The translations under genes were made by a program, and so were the position numbers. Source: Actinomycetes bacterium (GTDB lineage Bacteria; Actinomycetota; Acidimicrobiia; Acidimicrobiales; Acidimicrobiaceae). From it: a stretch of 33,803 nt of DNA. Shown one piece after another: positions 1 through 7,640 of the stretch (position 1 is its first letter; each line of letters begins with the position of its first letter). The notes beneath the pieces are model-generated. The model saw only the letters and a list, made by a program, of their open reading frames with translations. It ran no database searches and was not told where the DNA came from. The DNA is taken from contig JAJYNL010000084.1 in NCBI GenBank assembly GCA_021786375.1, positions 66,022-99,824 on the forward strand, read 5' to 3'.

Positions 1-453
1 GTTGAGGGGTGCGTCTATCGGCCTTCCCTCTCGGCCGTTTTCATCTCCGGGGGTGTTGCGGGGAACGTGGTGCCTGACGAGGTGGAGCTGCAGCTGAACT
101 GCCGCTTTGCCCCCACCGGCAACGATCGCGCTGCTCTGGCCGAGGTGGGCGAGGCTATCGCCGGCTTTCTCGATGACTCCCGCGGGGAGTCGCTCTCCCT
201 GTCCGACTGGGCGCCTTCGGCGCCTCCCAATCTCTCCAACCCGGTTATCGCCGGGTTGATCGGGCGCGCGGGTGGTGTGCGCGCCAAGCTGGGTTGGACG
301 GACGTCGCATTTTTCTGGGAGCGGGGCGTAGCGGCGTGCAACTTCGGTCCCGGAGATCCGGAACTCGCTCACACCGAGGCAGAGGTTGTCTCGGGTGCGG
401 AGTTGGAGGCTGCCTGGTCGGCCTTGCGAGAGGTTCTTGACGCCCTCACCTGA
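1..453 (+). CDS. dapE: Succinyl-diaminopimelate desuccinylase-like M20 peptidase, C-terminal part
   Basis: This is the last 150 codons of a gene that begins before the window; frame 1 is open from base 1 to the TGA at 451-453. The fragment reads through a lid/dimerisation-domain segment (ISGGVAGNVVPDEVELQLNC) and then the second half of the catalytic domain, where GWTDVAFFWERG and NFGPGDPELAHTEAE match the C-terminal metal-site region of M20 peptidases, with the late His in LAHTEAE. DapE removes succinate from N-succinyl-LL-diaminopimelate in the cytoplasm, a step to lysine and the meso-DAP of peptidoglycan. That fits the DNPR-type MurE encoded later in the window. Other M20 peptidases share this fold, but the GNVVPD and GPGDPELAHT segments favour DapE. 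The gene ends 9 bp from the convergent lexA stop. Confidence 0.8.
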   Translation, partial: VEGCVYRPSLSAVFISGGVAGNVVPDEVELQLNCRFAPTGNDRAALAEVGEAIAGFLDDSRGESLSLSDWAPSAPPNLSNPVIAGLIGRAGGVRAKLGWTDVAFFWERGVAACNFGPGDPELAHTEAEVVSGAELEAAWSALREVLDALT

Positions 454-462
454 GCCTGGAGT

Positions 463-1140
463 TCAGATCTCTCGCTGGAGGAAGACGACCTTGCCGTAGA
501 TCTGCACTTCGTCGGCGGAAAACTCCATCGGGGTGTAGGCGGGATTGGACGGCTTCAAGGTGACGCGGTTGTGCGCCCTGTCGAAGTCGATGCGCTTGAT
601 GGTCGCTTCCTGCTGGTCGAAGATGCCCGCGACGACGATTTCGCCCACATCCGCCGTGCTCTGGCGGCGGGCGACCACTACGTCACGCTCGAAGATTCCG
701 TCTCCCACCATGGAATCGCCCTTGACGCGCAGAGCGAAGAGAGTTCCCGCGGGGCCCAGATGCTGTGGTACGGCGACCATCTCTCCGGAGAAGTTCTGCT
801 CCGCAAGCGTACCAAGACCGGCGGCGACGTCGCCAAGCATCGGCACCTGCATGACGGCGGTGCCCACCTCCAGTTCCTGAGCGCGGGGAAAGTTTACGCG
901 CAGTGCTCGAGGCTTTGACGGGTCCCGCTGGAGGAACCCCTGCTGCTGCAGGACCTTCAAGTGGAACTGGACCGAGGCCGGCGAGGCGAGCTGGCAGGCT
1001 TCCCCGATCTCGCGCACCGATGGCGGGTACCCGCGCGTCCTTTGCGTGTCATCGATGAAGTTAAGGATGTCGCGGCGCTTCTTGGTGAGGAGGTCGCTGG
1101 ATGGGGCACTGTCTGCCATGGGTGGCAGCTTATCAGGCAT
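463..1140 (-). CDS. lexA: LexA SOS repressor
   Basis: This 225-residue repressor controls the DNA-damage (SOS) response and cleaves itself when RecA filaments form. Residues 17-82 form the winged-helix DNA-binding domain (KRRDILNFI, RGYPPSVREIG, ASPASVQFHL). The scissile Ala107-Gly108 lies in DVAAGLG. The catalytic dyad is Ser143 in VKGDSMVGD and Lys182 in ATIKRI. Length and motif spacing are normal for the family. The ATG at 1140 gives the full N-terminus; a second ATG at 1119 (MADSAP) is possible, and neither has a strong Shine-Dalgarno. The gene is divergent from a LysM protein gene, and LexA-box-like sites at 1174-1191 lie between them, so it probably represses itself and its neighbour. 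Function is nearly certain; the exact start is not. Confidence 0.97.
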   Translation of the reverse strand: MPDKLPPMADSAPSSDLLTKKRRDILNFIDDTQRTRGYPPSVREIGEACQLASPASVQFHLKVLQQQGFLQRDPSKPRALRVNFPRAQELEVGTAVMQVPMLGDVAAGLGTLAEQNFSGEMVAVPQHLGPAGTLFALRVKGDSMVGDGIFERDVVVARRQSTADVGEIVVAGIFDQQEATIKRIDFDRAHNRVTLKPSNPAYTPMEFSADEVQIYGKVVFLQREI

Positions 1141-1173
1141 TTGGCACCGAATTCAGGTCATGTTCGAAAAAAC

Positions 1174-1191
1174 CGAACGAACGTATGTACG
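1174..1191. promoter_or_regulatory. Two overlapping LexA boxes (SOS operator) between lexA and the LysM gene
   Basis: Two 14-bp matches to the Gram-positive LexA consensus CGAAC-RNRY-GTTYG overlap by 10 bp: CGAACGAACGTATG at 1174-1187 and CGAACGTATGTACG at 1178-1191. Each has one mismatch, in the right half-site, and a perfect RNRY centre. A lone GTTCG half-site lies at 1162-1166 and another at 1208-1212. The position between divergent lexA and its neighbour is where the operator lies in mycobacteria and Bacillus. Site identity is inferred from the consensus only. Confidence 0.7.
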
Positions 1192-1235
1192 ATGAAGTAG
1201 TATACGTGTTCGAAGGAGTCCTGGAGGTGGCGGCA

Positions 1236-1574
1236 ATGAACGGTTTGCAGGAGCGGGTAACATCAGCCGAGTCACGTTCCGCGGAGCGGAGGCGGAGGCC
1301 CCCCAGGCCGCGCATCGCGGTGCGCCGAGGAAGTGGACTCTTCTTCGCGGTTGTGGTACTTGGCGCCGGAGTGCTCTTCACCGAGATGCGCAACGGGGGA
1401 GCCAATAGCGGGCTGGCTTCGCAGCAGGTCTACGTTGTGAAGCCGGGCGACACACTTTGGTCGATCGCGGGCCGCTTCGCGGGAAATGGAAACGTCTCCG
1501 CGCTTGAGTACCGCCTCTATAACGAGGTTGGCAGCACGAATATCCAGCCCGGGCAGGAGATCCGGATTCCCTGA
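1236..1574 (+). CDS. Small LysM membrane protein, probable SOS-induced division inhibitor (ChiZ/YneA-like)
   Basis: This 112-residue protein has a basic Arg-rich N-terminus (residues 18-31), one membrane segment (about 34-49, LFFAVVVLGAGVLF) and a LysM domain at 66-112 (VYVVKPGDTLWSIA to IQPGQEIRIP). The layout is that of proteins anchored with the LysM outside, on peptidoglycan. The ATG at 1236 is chosen because GGAGG lies 8 bp upstream (1223-1227); the longer open frame from 1101 would cover the LexA sites and the lexA start. In Mycobacterium the lexA-divergent gene Rv2719c (ChiZ), and in Bacillus yneA, encode SOS-induced LysM proteins that delay division. The shared position, architecture and LexA boxes support the same role here by analogy. 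No catalytic hydrolase domain is visible. Confidence 0.85.
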   Translation: MNGLQERVTSAESRSAERRRRPPRPRIAVRRGSGLFFAVVVLGAGVLFTEMRNGGANSGLASQQVYVVKPGDTLWSIAGRFAGNGNVSALEYRLYNEVGSTNIQPGQEIRIP

Positions 1575-1703
1575 GTAAGTCTCAGGGAACTCGCTGCTCG
1601 GAAGGCGGGGTCGGCGATAGCCTCCGGATTGGACTTCGCCTAGGCGGGGGGTACGCTTGAGCAGCGGGCGCAGTAGCGCTCCGGCTTTCAAGGGTGGCAA
1701 CCG

Positions 1704-2165
1704 ATGCGGTGTCCGACGTGCGGCGATCAAGAGGATCGGGTGGTCGACTCCCGTGTGATCGAGGAGGGCAGAAGCATCCGCCGCAGGCGGGAGTGCCTTT
1801 CCTGCCACCAGCGTTACACCACCTTCGAACGCGTCGAGGAGGGACCTCTTTGGGTCGAGAAGCGCTCCGGCGAGCGGGAGGTCTTCGAGCGCAGCAAGCT
1901 TCTGGGCGGTATCTCCGCGGCACTCAAGAACCGACCCATCTCCGAAGAGCGCGTGGAGACCCTCGTGAACGAGTTGGAGGACTCTCTGCGCCTGCGCGGA
2001 TCAATGGTGAAGAGTTCCGATGTCGGTGCTTTGGTCCTCAGCCGGCTGCGGGAGCTCGATAAAGTTGGCTATCTCCGTTTCGCCTCGGTCCACAAGTACT
2101 TCGAGGAGGCCGAGGATTTCGAGCGCGAGGTGGCGGAGCTGCGGGTGCGCAGGCCGGAAGAGTAG
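1704..2165 (+). CDS. nrdR: NrdR, transcriptional repressor of ribonucleotide reductase genes
   Basis: NrdR senses the ATP/dATP balance and represses nrd genes by binding paired NrdR boxes. The 153-residue protein has the usual length. Residues 1-34 form the zinc ribbon (Cys3, Cys6, Cys31, Cys34; MRCPTC and CLSCHQRYTTFE), with the Arg-rich RSIRRRRE loop between the pairs. An ATP-cone domain covers about 46-136 and includes the family segment GYLRFASVHKYF. The ATG at 1704 has AGGGTGG 6 bp upstream. It follows the LysM gene by 129 bp and keeps the lexA / LysM / nrdR order of mycobacteria (Rv2720, Rv2719c, Rv2718c). No nrd genes or NrdR boxes were seen in this window, so its targets lie elsewhere. 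Confidence 0.97.
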   Translation: MRCPTCGDQEDRVVDSRVIEEGRSIRRRRECLSCHQRYTTFERVEEGPLWVEKRSGEREVFERSKLLGGISAALKNRPISEERVETLVNELEDSLRLRGSMVKSSDVGALVLSRLRELDKVGYLRFASVHKYFEEAEDFEREVAELRVRRPEE

Positions 2166-2183
2166 GTTGGCGAGGGTACGGAG

Positions 2184-2618
2184 TTGAGTTGGCGCCGGGT
2201 TTCCGATCAGACCGAGGTCGCGGCTAGCGCCGAAGAGGTTTTCGACCTTCTTGCCGACGCGCGCAAGCATGCGGCGCTCGATGGCTCCGCAAGCGTGAAG
2301 GGAGTCCTGGAGGCTCCAAACCGCCTCTTCCTCGGCGCTAAGTTCAGGATGTCGATGAAGATCGGCCTTCCATACAGAATGACCAACCAGGTGGTCGAGT
2401 TCGAAGAGGGTCGTCGGATCGCCTGGCGCCACTACGGGCGCCACGTCTGGAGGTACGAGATCGAGCCGCTGGGCGAGGGGCATTGCAGGGTGACGGAGAC
2501 TTTCGATTACGAGAACGCTCGGTCGCCTCTTGTCTACGAGGTGCTGCACATACCCGAGAAGAACCTGGCTTCGATCAGGGCGACCCTCCTGAACCTGCAG
2601 TTGAGGTTCAGCTCCTAG
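2184..2618 (+). CDS. SRPBCC (START-like) family protein
   Basis: This 144-residue protein has the beta-alpha-beta outline of the SRPBCC ligand-binding or cyclase fold. It opens with the typical TEVAASAEEVFDLLAD (strand, then the first helix), followed by paired strands (RMTNQVVEFEEGRRIAWRH, GHCRVTETFDYENA) and a long C-terminal helix ([20 protein letters not shown]). Such proteins bind hydrophobic ligands or act as polyketide cyclases; the ligand cannot be read from sequence. The start is a TTG at 2184 with GAGGG 7 bp upstream. The gap to nrdR is 18 bp, so the two may be co-transcribed. The 3' end overlaps the convergent phosphatase gene by 11 bp. Confidence 0.75.
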   Translation: MSWRRVSDQTEVAASAEEVFDLLADARKHAALDGSASVKGVLEAPNRLFLGAKFRMSMKIGLPYRMTNQVVEFEEGRRIAWRHYGRHVWRYEIEPLGEGHCRVTETFDYENARSPLVYEVLHIPEKNLASIRATLLNLQLRFSS

Positions 2619-3429
2619 CGCCGTACTTGGCGGCGAGTGACAGCACCAGTTCGCGGAGCTGCTCGTGGATGATGCCGTTGGTGGCGATGGTCATCGCGGC
2701 GCCAGGTGTGGGTTCGAGGCCTCCAGTGACGGTTCCCCCCGCCTCTTCCACGATGATCGCTCCGGCCATGAAATCCCAGGGCCACAGGCCGCTCTCGTAG
2801 TATCCGTCGAGCTCTCCACAGGCGACCATGCACAGGTCGAGGGAGGCCGCGCCAGCCCTGCGAATATCCCTGATCAGGGGAAGAATCTCCGAGACCATCG
2901 CGCCCTGGGCCCGGCGGACCTCTGCGGCGTAGCCGAAGCCGGTTCCAATGAGCGATTCGGCGAGCCGGCTGCGCGAGGTGACCGAGATACGCCTTCCATC
3001 CACGTAGGCCCCCTTCCCTTCGGCGGCCTCGTACAGACGATCCCTGGGCACATCCAGGACAACCCCGCATACCGTCGTGTCGCGCCTGAGGTCGCGGACG
3101 GCAATGGAGATGGCGTAGGCCGGAAAGCCGTAGATGAAGTTTGTGGTACCGTCGATGGGATCCACCACCCAGGCGTAGGGTCCATCGCCGCCTCCGTCTC
3201 CGAACTCCTCGCCGACGATCTTGTCATGCTCAAAGTCCTCGCGAATGCTTCCCGCCAGGAGTTTCTCCACGGCCCGGTCGACGTCGGTGACCATGTCGGT
3301 GATGGAGGTCTTGGTGTCGACGCCCAGGGAGCGCGCAGGTCCCGAGATGCGCGAAAGGATCAGTTCCTGGCCGGCCCGGGCGTATGCCCGGGCGGCGTCG
3401 AGCCGGGTTGCAACTTCGTTTTCCTGCAT
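2608..3429 (-). CDS. Inositol monophosphatase family phosphatase
   Basis: This 273-residue enzyme belongs to the Mg2+/Li+-sensitive phosphatase family (inositol-1-phosphatase, histidinol-phosphatase, CysQ). Metal-binding motifs are present in order: GEE at 73-75, DPIDGTTNF starting at Asp90, and WDFMAG with Asp219. Length is standard. In actinobacteria, members make free inositol for mycothiol and phosphatidylinositol (SuhB/ImpA) or complete histidine synthesis (HisN). No his or ino gene lies next to it, so the substrate stays open. It is transcribed away from the threonine aldolase across an 84-bp divergent region, and its 3' end overlaps the SRPBCC gene tail to tail. Confidence 0.9.
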   Translation of the reverse strand: MQENEVATRLDAARAYARAGQELILSRISGPARSLGVDTKTSITDMVTDVDRAVEKLLAGSIREDFEHDKIVGEEFGDGGGDGPYAWVVDPIDGTTNFIYGFPAYAISIAVRDLRRDTTVCGVVLDVPRDRLYEAAEGKGAYVDGRRISVTSRSRLAESLIGTGFGYAAEVRRAQGAMVSEILPLIRDIRRAGAASLDLCMVACGELDGYYESGLWPWDFMAGAIIVEEAGGTVTGGLEPTPGAAMTIATNGIIHEQLRELVLSLAAKYGARS

Positions 3430-3513
3430 GGCCTACACGCTATTGGCCTGCTTTGCGTGGCAGGGAGGGGCGGGCGCATGATTCGCGGGCGCCCCCGGGT
3501 GGCCTTAGGATCG

Positions 3514-4545
3514 ATGGGCGTGAGTGAATTTAGAGTTGATCTCCGTTCCGATACCGTCACCCGTCCCACCCAGGCCATGCGCCGTGCCATGGCCGAAGCG
3601 GAGGTCGGCGACGATCTCTACGGTGAGGACCCCACCGTTTCCAGGTTGGAGGCGCTCTACGCGGAGATGGTCGGTAAGGAGGCGGGAATTTTCGTGCCAT
3701 CCGGGGTGATGGCAAACCAGATCGCCGTCCGCACCCACACGCGGCCGGGCAGCTTCGTCGTGGCGGGAAGATCGCAGCACGTCGTGGTCTTCGAGTACGG
3801 TGGCTCGGCGCGCAATGCAGGAGTGCAGTTCATGACGGTGGACGACTCAACCGGAAGCTTCGGGGCCGCCGAGGTCGAAGAGGCGCGCTCGGCGCTCGGG
3901 TATTACGAGGCCCCTCTCTCGCTGGTGTGTGTCGAGAACACCCACATGCCCTCGGGCGGAAGGGTGTGGAGCCTGGAGGCCCTGGCCGAGATCCGCCGCG
4001 CGGCGGGGGACCTTCCCGTGCACATGGACGGGGCCCGGCTGTTCAACGCCCAGGTGGCCAGCGGTGTACCGGCGGCCGACATCGCCGCCGCCGCCGACTC
4101 GGTCATGTCCTGCGTCTCCAAGGGGCTTTGCGCCCCGGTTGGCTCGATACTTGCCGGGAGCCGGGAGTTCATCCAAAGAGCCCGCTACGAGCGTGGAGTG
4201 CTGGGAGGACAGATGCGCCAGGTTGGAATCCTGGCCGCCGCCGGTCTCGTCGCCCTCCAGACCATGGTGGATCGGCTGGCCGAGGACCACGAACGTGCCC
4301 GCGTGCTCGCCGAGGCGGTCAACGAGCGCTTCCCGGGATCGATGGGCGAGCAGGAGACGCCTGAGACAAATATCGTCGCCTTCGACCATCCCGACGTGGA
4401 CGCTCTCACCAGGGTGCTGGCGGAAGCGGGAGTAATCGCCAACCCGATCGGGAATAGGCGCATGCGCCTGGTGACGCACCACGACCTCACCGATGATCAG
4501 GTGGAATACGCCGCCAAGGTCATCCGTGGGCTGGACGAGGCCTAA
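3514..4545 (+). CDS. Low-specificity L-threonine aldolase
   Basis: This PLP enzyme splits L-threonine or L-allo-threonine into glycine and acetaldehyde. It is 343 residues from ATG 3514. It opens with the family signature [12 protein letters not shown] (8-19) and carries [11 protein letters not shown] (32-42), the PLP-stacking His of [19 protein letters not shown] (170-179) and the PLP Schiff-base Lys203 in [10 protein letters not shown]. The open frame continues far upstream to 2665, but that stretch is antisense to the phosphatase and is not coding. AGGA at 3507-3510 is 3 bp from ATG 3514 and 9 bp from an in-frame GTG at 3520, so the GTG start (two codons shorter) is equally plausible. Function at family level is clear. 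Confidence 0.93.
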   Translation: MGVSEFRVDLRSDTVTRPTQAMRRAMAEAEVGDDLYGEDPTVSRLEALYAEMVGKEAGIFVPSGVMANQIAVRTHTRPGSFVVAGRSQHVVVFEYGGSARNAGVQFMTVDDSTGSFGAAEVEEARSALGYYEAPLSLVCVENTHMPSGGRVWSLEALAEIRRAAGDLPVHMDGARLFNAQVASGVPAADIAAAADSVMSCVSKGLCAPVGSILAGSREFIQRARYERGVLGGQMRQVGILAAAGLVALQTMVDRLAEDHERARVLAEAVNERFPGSMGEQETPETNIVAFDHPDVDALTRVLAEAGVIANPIGNRRMRLVTHHDLTDDQVEYAAKVIRGLDEA

Positions 4546-4572
4546 GGGGAACCGGGGTCAGGGGGCGGTCCA

Positions 4573-5289
4573 ATGCGCATCATGGCCGAGATTCCCTCAC
4601 GGGCGCTGTGTGTCTTTGCCCATCCCGACGATGCTGATGTCGGCGCCGGTGGCACCATCGCCCGCTGGAGCGAAGGCGGCTGCGAGGTTCGTCTTGTCGT
4701 GGCGGCGCGGGGCGAGAAGGGCACCACCGATCCTGCAGCGGATCCGGAGGAGCTTGCATCCAGCCGAGCCGCTGAGCTTGCCGCGGCCGCGGCCGAGCTG
4801 GGAGTTGCGCGTCTCGAAGTGCTCGGTTACGGTGATGGCGAGGTAGAGAACACTTACGAGCTGCGTGAACGTCTTGTGGCAATGGTGCGGGAGTTCCGGC
4901 CGGAGGTTGTCTTGAGCCACGATCCCTCCGCGCTTTTTTTCGGCGCCACTTACTTCAACCACCGCGACCATCGCGAGCTCGGCTTTGCCCTGCTCGACGC
5001 CGTCTTTCCCGCCTGCCACCTCCCTCTGTACTTTCCGGCCGCGGGGTCACCGTATCGGGTGCCCGTGGTGCTGCTGTCGGGGACGCTGGAAGGGCAGGTG
5101 GCCGTGGATGTTTCCGAGACCCTGGAGCGCAAGAAGAGGGCGGTGGCCGCCCATGCCAGCCAGGTAGGGCGCCGGGGGCGGGAGGTCGAGAGCTCGATCG
5201 AGGCTACAGCGAGGGGGCTGGGGCGCCGAGCGGGACTCTACGCCGCGGAGGTCTTCAGGGAGATGCGCAACGAGGTGGCGGAGAGATGA
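4573..5289 (+). CDS. PIG-L/LmbE family N-acetylglucosamine-type deacetylase
   Basis: This 238-residue zinc-dependent deacetylase has the family zinc motif AHPDD at 16-20 (His17, Asp20) followed by AGGTIARW, and the second zinc ligand region NHRDHRE (His130, His133). SHDP at 115-118 is also typical. Characterised actinobacterial relatives are MshB and Mca, which act on N-acetylglucosaminyl-inositol or mycothiol conjugates. This protein is shorter than those (about 290 residues), so its substrate is not assigned. The start is taken at ATG 4573 behind a G-rich stretch; ATG 4582 is an alternative. Its last four bases, ATGA, overlap the start of the next gene, so the two are probably translationally coupled. 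Confidence 0.88.
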   Translation: MRIMAEIPSRALCVFAHPDDADVGAGGTIARWSEGGCEVRLVVAARGEKGTTDPAADPEELASSRAAELAAAAAELGVARLEVLGYGDGEVENTYELRERLVAMVREFRPEVVLSHDPSALFFGATYFNHRDHRELGFALLDAVFPACHLPLYFPAAGSPYRVPVVLLSGTLEGQVAVDVSETLERKKRAVAAHASQVGRRGREVESSIEATARGLGRRAGLYAAEVFREMRNEVAER

Positions 5290-5663
5290 ACAGGATCAAG
5301 GTGGTTGGAACCGGGCACCACGAGCGGGCGGCTTTCGCCTCCACGCTGATTCCCAGGCTTGCATCGGCCGGATTCAAGGTGGTAGTGCTGGCGGACCTGC
5401 GCCCCAGACTGGCCGCCGACCTGTCCTCCATGCTCGAGGCAGGTGCCGACCTGGTCCGTCTCGAGGGCTCGGGAATCGCCGCACTCGCGGTTGCGGAGGG
5501 GGAGTCGGGCAGGCTGGACGCGGCCGAGGCTGCCATGGGTCCGGAGACTGTCGAAGTGGTGCTGTCGCCTGGAAGCGGAGAGGCGCACGCCGAGATCGAT
5601 CGGGCCGACGAAGGCGCACGGGACCGGCTTTCGGCCCTCCTGCTTAGCGCAGGGGCGGATTAG
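5286..5663 (+). CDS. MobB-like protein with a degenerate P-loop
   Basis: This 125-residue protein starts at the ATGA overlap with the PIG-L gene (5286-5289). The first 40 residues resemble the P-loop opening of MobB and related molybdopterin-guanine dinucleotide accessory GTPases: strand IKVVGTG, then helix FASTLIPRLASAGFKVVVLAD. The Walker A consensus GxxGxGK[ST] is replaced by GTGHHERAAF (8-17), with neither the Lys nor the following Ser/Thr. The rest (GADLVRLEGSGIAALAV, ETVEVVLSPGS) fits alternating strands and helices of a Rossmann-like domain. Nucleotide binding is therefore doubtful. The relationship rests on overall pattern, not a diagnostic motif, and it may simply be a conserved hypothetical partner of the deacetylase. 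Confidence 0.55.
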   Translation: MNRIKVVGTGHHERAAFASTLIPRLASAGFKVVVLADLRPRLAADLSSMLEAGADLVRLEGSGIAALAVAEGESGRLDAAEAAMGPETVEVVLSPGSGEAHAEIDRADEGARDRLSALLLSAGAD

Positions 5664-5732
5664 TGCCTCTTGACATTAGGGGATAAAGCAACAACTACGC
5701 TGCACCGACTTATGGATATGGGGTGCGCGATG

Positions 5733-5738
5733 TAGGAT
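5733..5738 (+). promoter_or_regulatory. Possible -10 element upstream of the DUF3040 gene
   Basis: TAGGAT at 5733-5738 lies 17 bp after TTATGG (5710-5715), giving a fair sigma-70-type spacing and a leader of about 50 bases. A perfect TTGACA occurs further up at 5670-5675 but without a convincing -10 at 16-18 bp. The assignment is weak. Confidence 0.3.
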
Positions 5739-5794
5739 GTACCCATAAGAAGAGCGGCCAAGTTCCGGCGGCGTTGGTTTCAAGGAGGAGCGCG

Positions 5795-6160
5795 GTGCCT
5801 CTTTCGGAACACGAGCAGAACATACTGCGTGAAATTGAGAAGAACTTCTACGAGTCGGACCCCAGCTTCGCTGCGCGCGTCCGCGAGGAGACGGTATACA
5901 AGCACGCGGGCCGGAACTGCAAATGGTCGGCGCTCACCTTTATCATCGGGCTTGCCTTCACCATTCTCACCTTCTCCATGTCGGCCGTCCTGGGAAGTGT
6001 CGGCTTCGCTGTCATGCTTGCCTCGGCCATCGTCTTCGAGCGCAACCTGCGCCGGCTGGGCAAGGCGGGCTGGGCTGAGCTGACCGGATCCCAGCGTGGA
6101 GGCGGCACCAAGGACATCAGCTCCAAGCTGCGCAAGCGCTTCGGTTCCAAGGACGCCTGA
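5795..6160 (+). CDS. DUF3040 small membrane protein
   Basis: This 121-residue protein belongs to the DUF3040 family, widespread in actinobacteria and of unknown function. The N-terminus (PLSEHEQNILREIEKNFYESDPSFA) is the family hallmark. It is followed by two adjacent hydrophobic segments (about 45-60 and 63-81), a short basic stretch (ERNLRRLGK) and a basic tail. The GTG at 5795 is chosen because AAGGAGG (5782-5788) sits 6 bp upstream and the family normally begins (M)PLSEHEQ; the open frame from 5723 adds residues unlike the family. In mycobacteria a DUF3040 gene (Rv2169c) lies near mraZ; here mraZ is about 3.6 kb downstream. Confidence 0.85.
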   Translation: MPLSEHEQNILREIEKNFYESDPSFAARVREETVYKHAGRNCKWSALTFIIGLAFTILTFSMSAVLGSVGFAVMLASAIVFERNLRRLGKAGWAELTGSQRGGGTKDISSKLRKRFGSKDA

Positions 6161-6242
6161 CCACCGCATGCCGTCCGCGCCGGCACGCGCGAGGTGACTT
6201 CAGGCTCTAAGCCACCACGCTTGTTGGTGTAGGTTTGAAGTC

Positions 6243-7505
6243 ATGGACATGAACTATCCAGCCGAGGCCGAGGCTTTCCGCGCCGAGATGCGTGCCTTCC
6301 TCGCCGCGAACCTTCCGGCCGATTGGAAAGGTACCGGTGGCCTGCCCGAGCACGAGGTCGCGGGGTTCACCGCCTCGTGGAGGGAGACCCTCTACAAGCA
6401 CGGACTGCTGGCGCTTACCTGGCCCGTCGAGTATGGCGGGGGAGGGCAGCCCTGGGTGAACCAGATCGTGCTGGCCGAGGAGTTCGCCCGCGCGGGTGTT
6501 CCCACCGGGGGTCCCAACGACGGCTTCGGCATCCAGATGGTGGGCAACACCATCCTTCGCTGGGGAACCGAGGAGCAGAAGCACCACTTCCTGCCACGTA
6601 TCATCTCGGGGGAGGACAAGTGGTGCCAGGGGTACTCCGAGCCGAATGCAGGATCGGATCTGGCCAACCTCGGAACCCGGGCCGTGCTGGACGGTGACGA
6701 GTGGGTCATCAACGGTCAGAAGATATGGACCTCCGCAGGCCACCTTGCCAACTGGATCTTCGTTCTCACGAGGACCGATCCCGAGGCTCCTAAGCACAAG
6801 GGGATAACCTTCCTGCTGGTGCCGATGGAGCAGACCGGCGTGGAGGTGCGCCCGATCCGCATGATCTCGGGAGACTCCGAGTTCAACGAGGTGTTCTTCA
6901 CTGATGCCCGTACTCCGGCCTCCAACGTCATTGGATCGATCGGGGCGGGATGGTCCGTGGCGATGACACTGCTCGGATACGAGCGCGGCGAGGCGGCGGC
7001 GACATTGGCCATCCGTTTCAAGGGTGAGCTGGAGCGCCTGATGGAGCTGGCAGTCGAGAGCGGGGCCAACCGTGACCCGGTGATTCGGGACCGCCTGGCC
7101 TGGTGTTATTCGCGGGTCGAGGTGATGCGCTACCTCGGACTACGCGCGATGACCTCGCTGCTGGCCGGTCAGGAACCCGGGCCGGAGTCCTCGATCTCCA
7201 AACTCTATTGGAGCGAGTACCACCGGGTGGTAACCGAGCTCGCCGTGGACATCCTTGGCCCGCGCGCCCTGAGTCCCACCGGGAGGCGCCCCTCAACGGC
7301 CTTCCGCACCGACGATGCGGGCGCGCCGAACTCGTCGAACTCCTGGGACATGGTCTTCCTGAATGCAAGGGCGGGAACTATCTACGCCGGGACCTCACAG
7401 GTGCAGCGCAACATTCTCGGAGAGTTGGTGCTCGGCCTTCCTAAGGAGCCTCGTGCCGATGCCGGTCCCTGGTCGAAGATTCCCCAGAGCGTGAAGCAAC
7501 CCTAG
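6243..7505 (+). CDS. Acyl-CoA dehydrogenase (FadE family)
   Basis: This FAD flavoenzyme introduces the alpha-beta double bond in acyl-CoA thioesters. The 420-residue protein has the three-domain order of the family: an N-terminal helical domain with LTWPVEYGGGG, the middle beta-domain with the FAD-binding segment GYSEPNAGSDLANLGTRA and INGQKIWTSAGHLANWIFVLTRT, and a C-terminal helical domain ending GTIYAGTSQVQRNILGE. The stretch around 350-370 (PTGRRPSTAFRTDDAGAPNS) is a loop seen in several mycobacterial FadE proteins. The start is ATG 6243 with only a weak ribosome site. It stands alone, 82 bp after the DUF3040 gene and not beside the beta-oxidation-type genes at 28-31 kb, so its substrate chain length is unknown. 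Confidence 0.93.
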   Translation: MDMNYPAEAEAFRAEMRAFLAANLPADWKGTGGLPEHEVAGFTASWRETLYKHGLLALTWPVEYGGGGQPWVNQIVLAEEFARAGVPTGGPNDGFGIQMVGNTILRWGTEEQKHHFLPRIISGEDKWCQGYSEPNAGSDLANLGTRAVLDGDEWVINGQKIWTSAGHLANWIFVLTRTDPEAPKHKGITFLLVPMEQTGVEVRPIRMISGDSEFNEVFFTDARTPASNVIGSIGAGWSVAMTLLGYERGEAAATLAIRFKGELERLMELAVESGANRDPVIRDRLAWCYSRVEVMRYLGLRAMTSLLAGQEPGPESSISKLYWSEYHRVVTELAVDILGPRALSPTGRRPSTAFRTDDAGAPNSSNSWDMVFLNARAGTIYAGTSQVQRNILGELVLGLPKEPRADAGPWSKIPQSVKQP

Positions 7506-7601
7506 GCTCCGGCCGCTGCCCGCATCTTGGCGGGGGCGTGGCTTCGGCGAGGGGCGCAAGCGTCTTGGGTAGGCTTTCAGGGCTCCATTAGGCTTGGGAT
7601 A

Positions 7602-7622
7602 CGGGCGGGGGGTTCCCGCCCG
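7602..7622 (+). promoter_or_regulatory. Strong hairpin just upstream of the 7641 gene's ribosome site
   Basis: CGGGCGGG (7602-7609) and CCCGCCCG (7615-7622) form a perfect 8-bp GC stem with a 5-base loop. It ends 4 bases before the GAAGGAGGG Shine-Dalgarno stretch (7627-7635). No T-run follows, so it does not look like an intrinsic terminator. It may affect translation initiation or mRNA stability of the following gene. Confidence 0.5.
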
Positions 7623-7640
7623 GCTCGAAGGAGGGTGGCA

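Noticed and set aside
2665-3513. Upstream extension of the threonine aldolase frame (626 codons in all)
   Set aside because: The extension is antisense to the inositol-phosphatase gene, and threonine aldolases begin with the DLRSDTVT segment found just after ATG 3514.
5670-5675. TTGACA as the -35 of the DUF3040 gene
   Set aside because: It is a perfect -35 hexamer, but no acceptable -10 lies 16-18 bp downstream.
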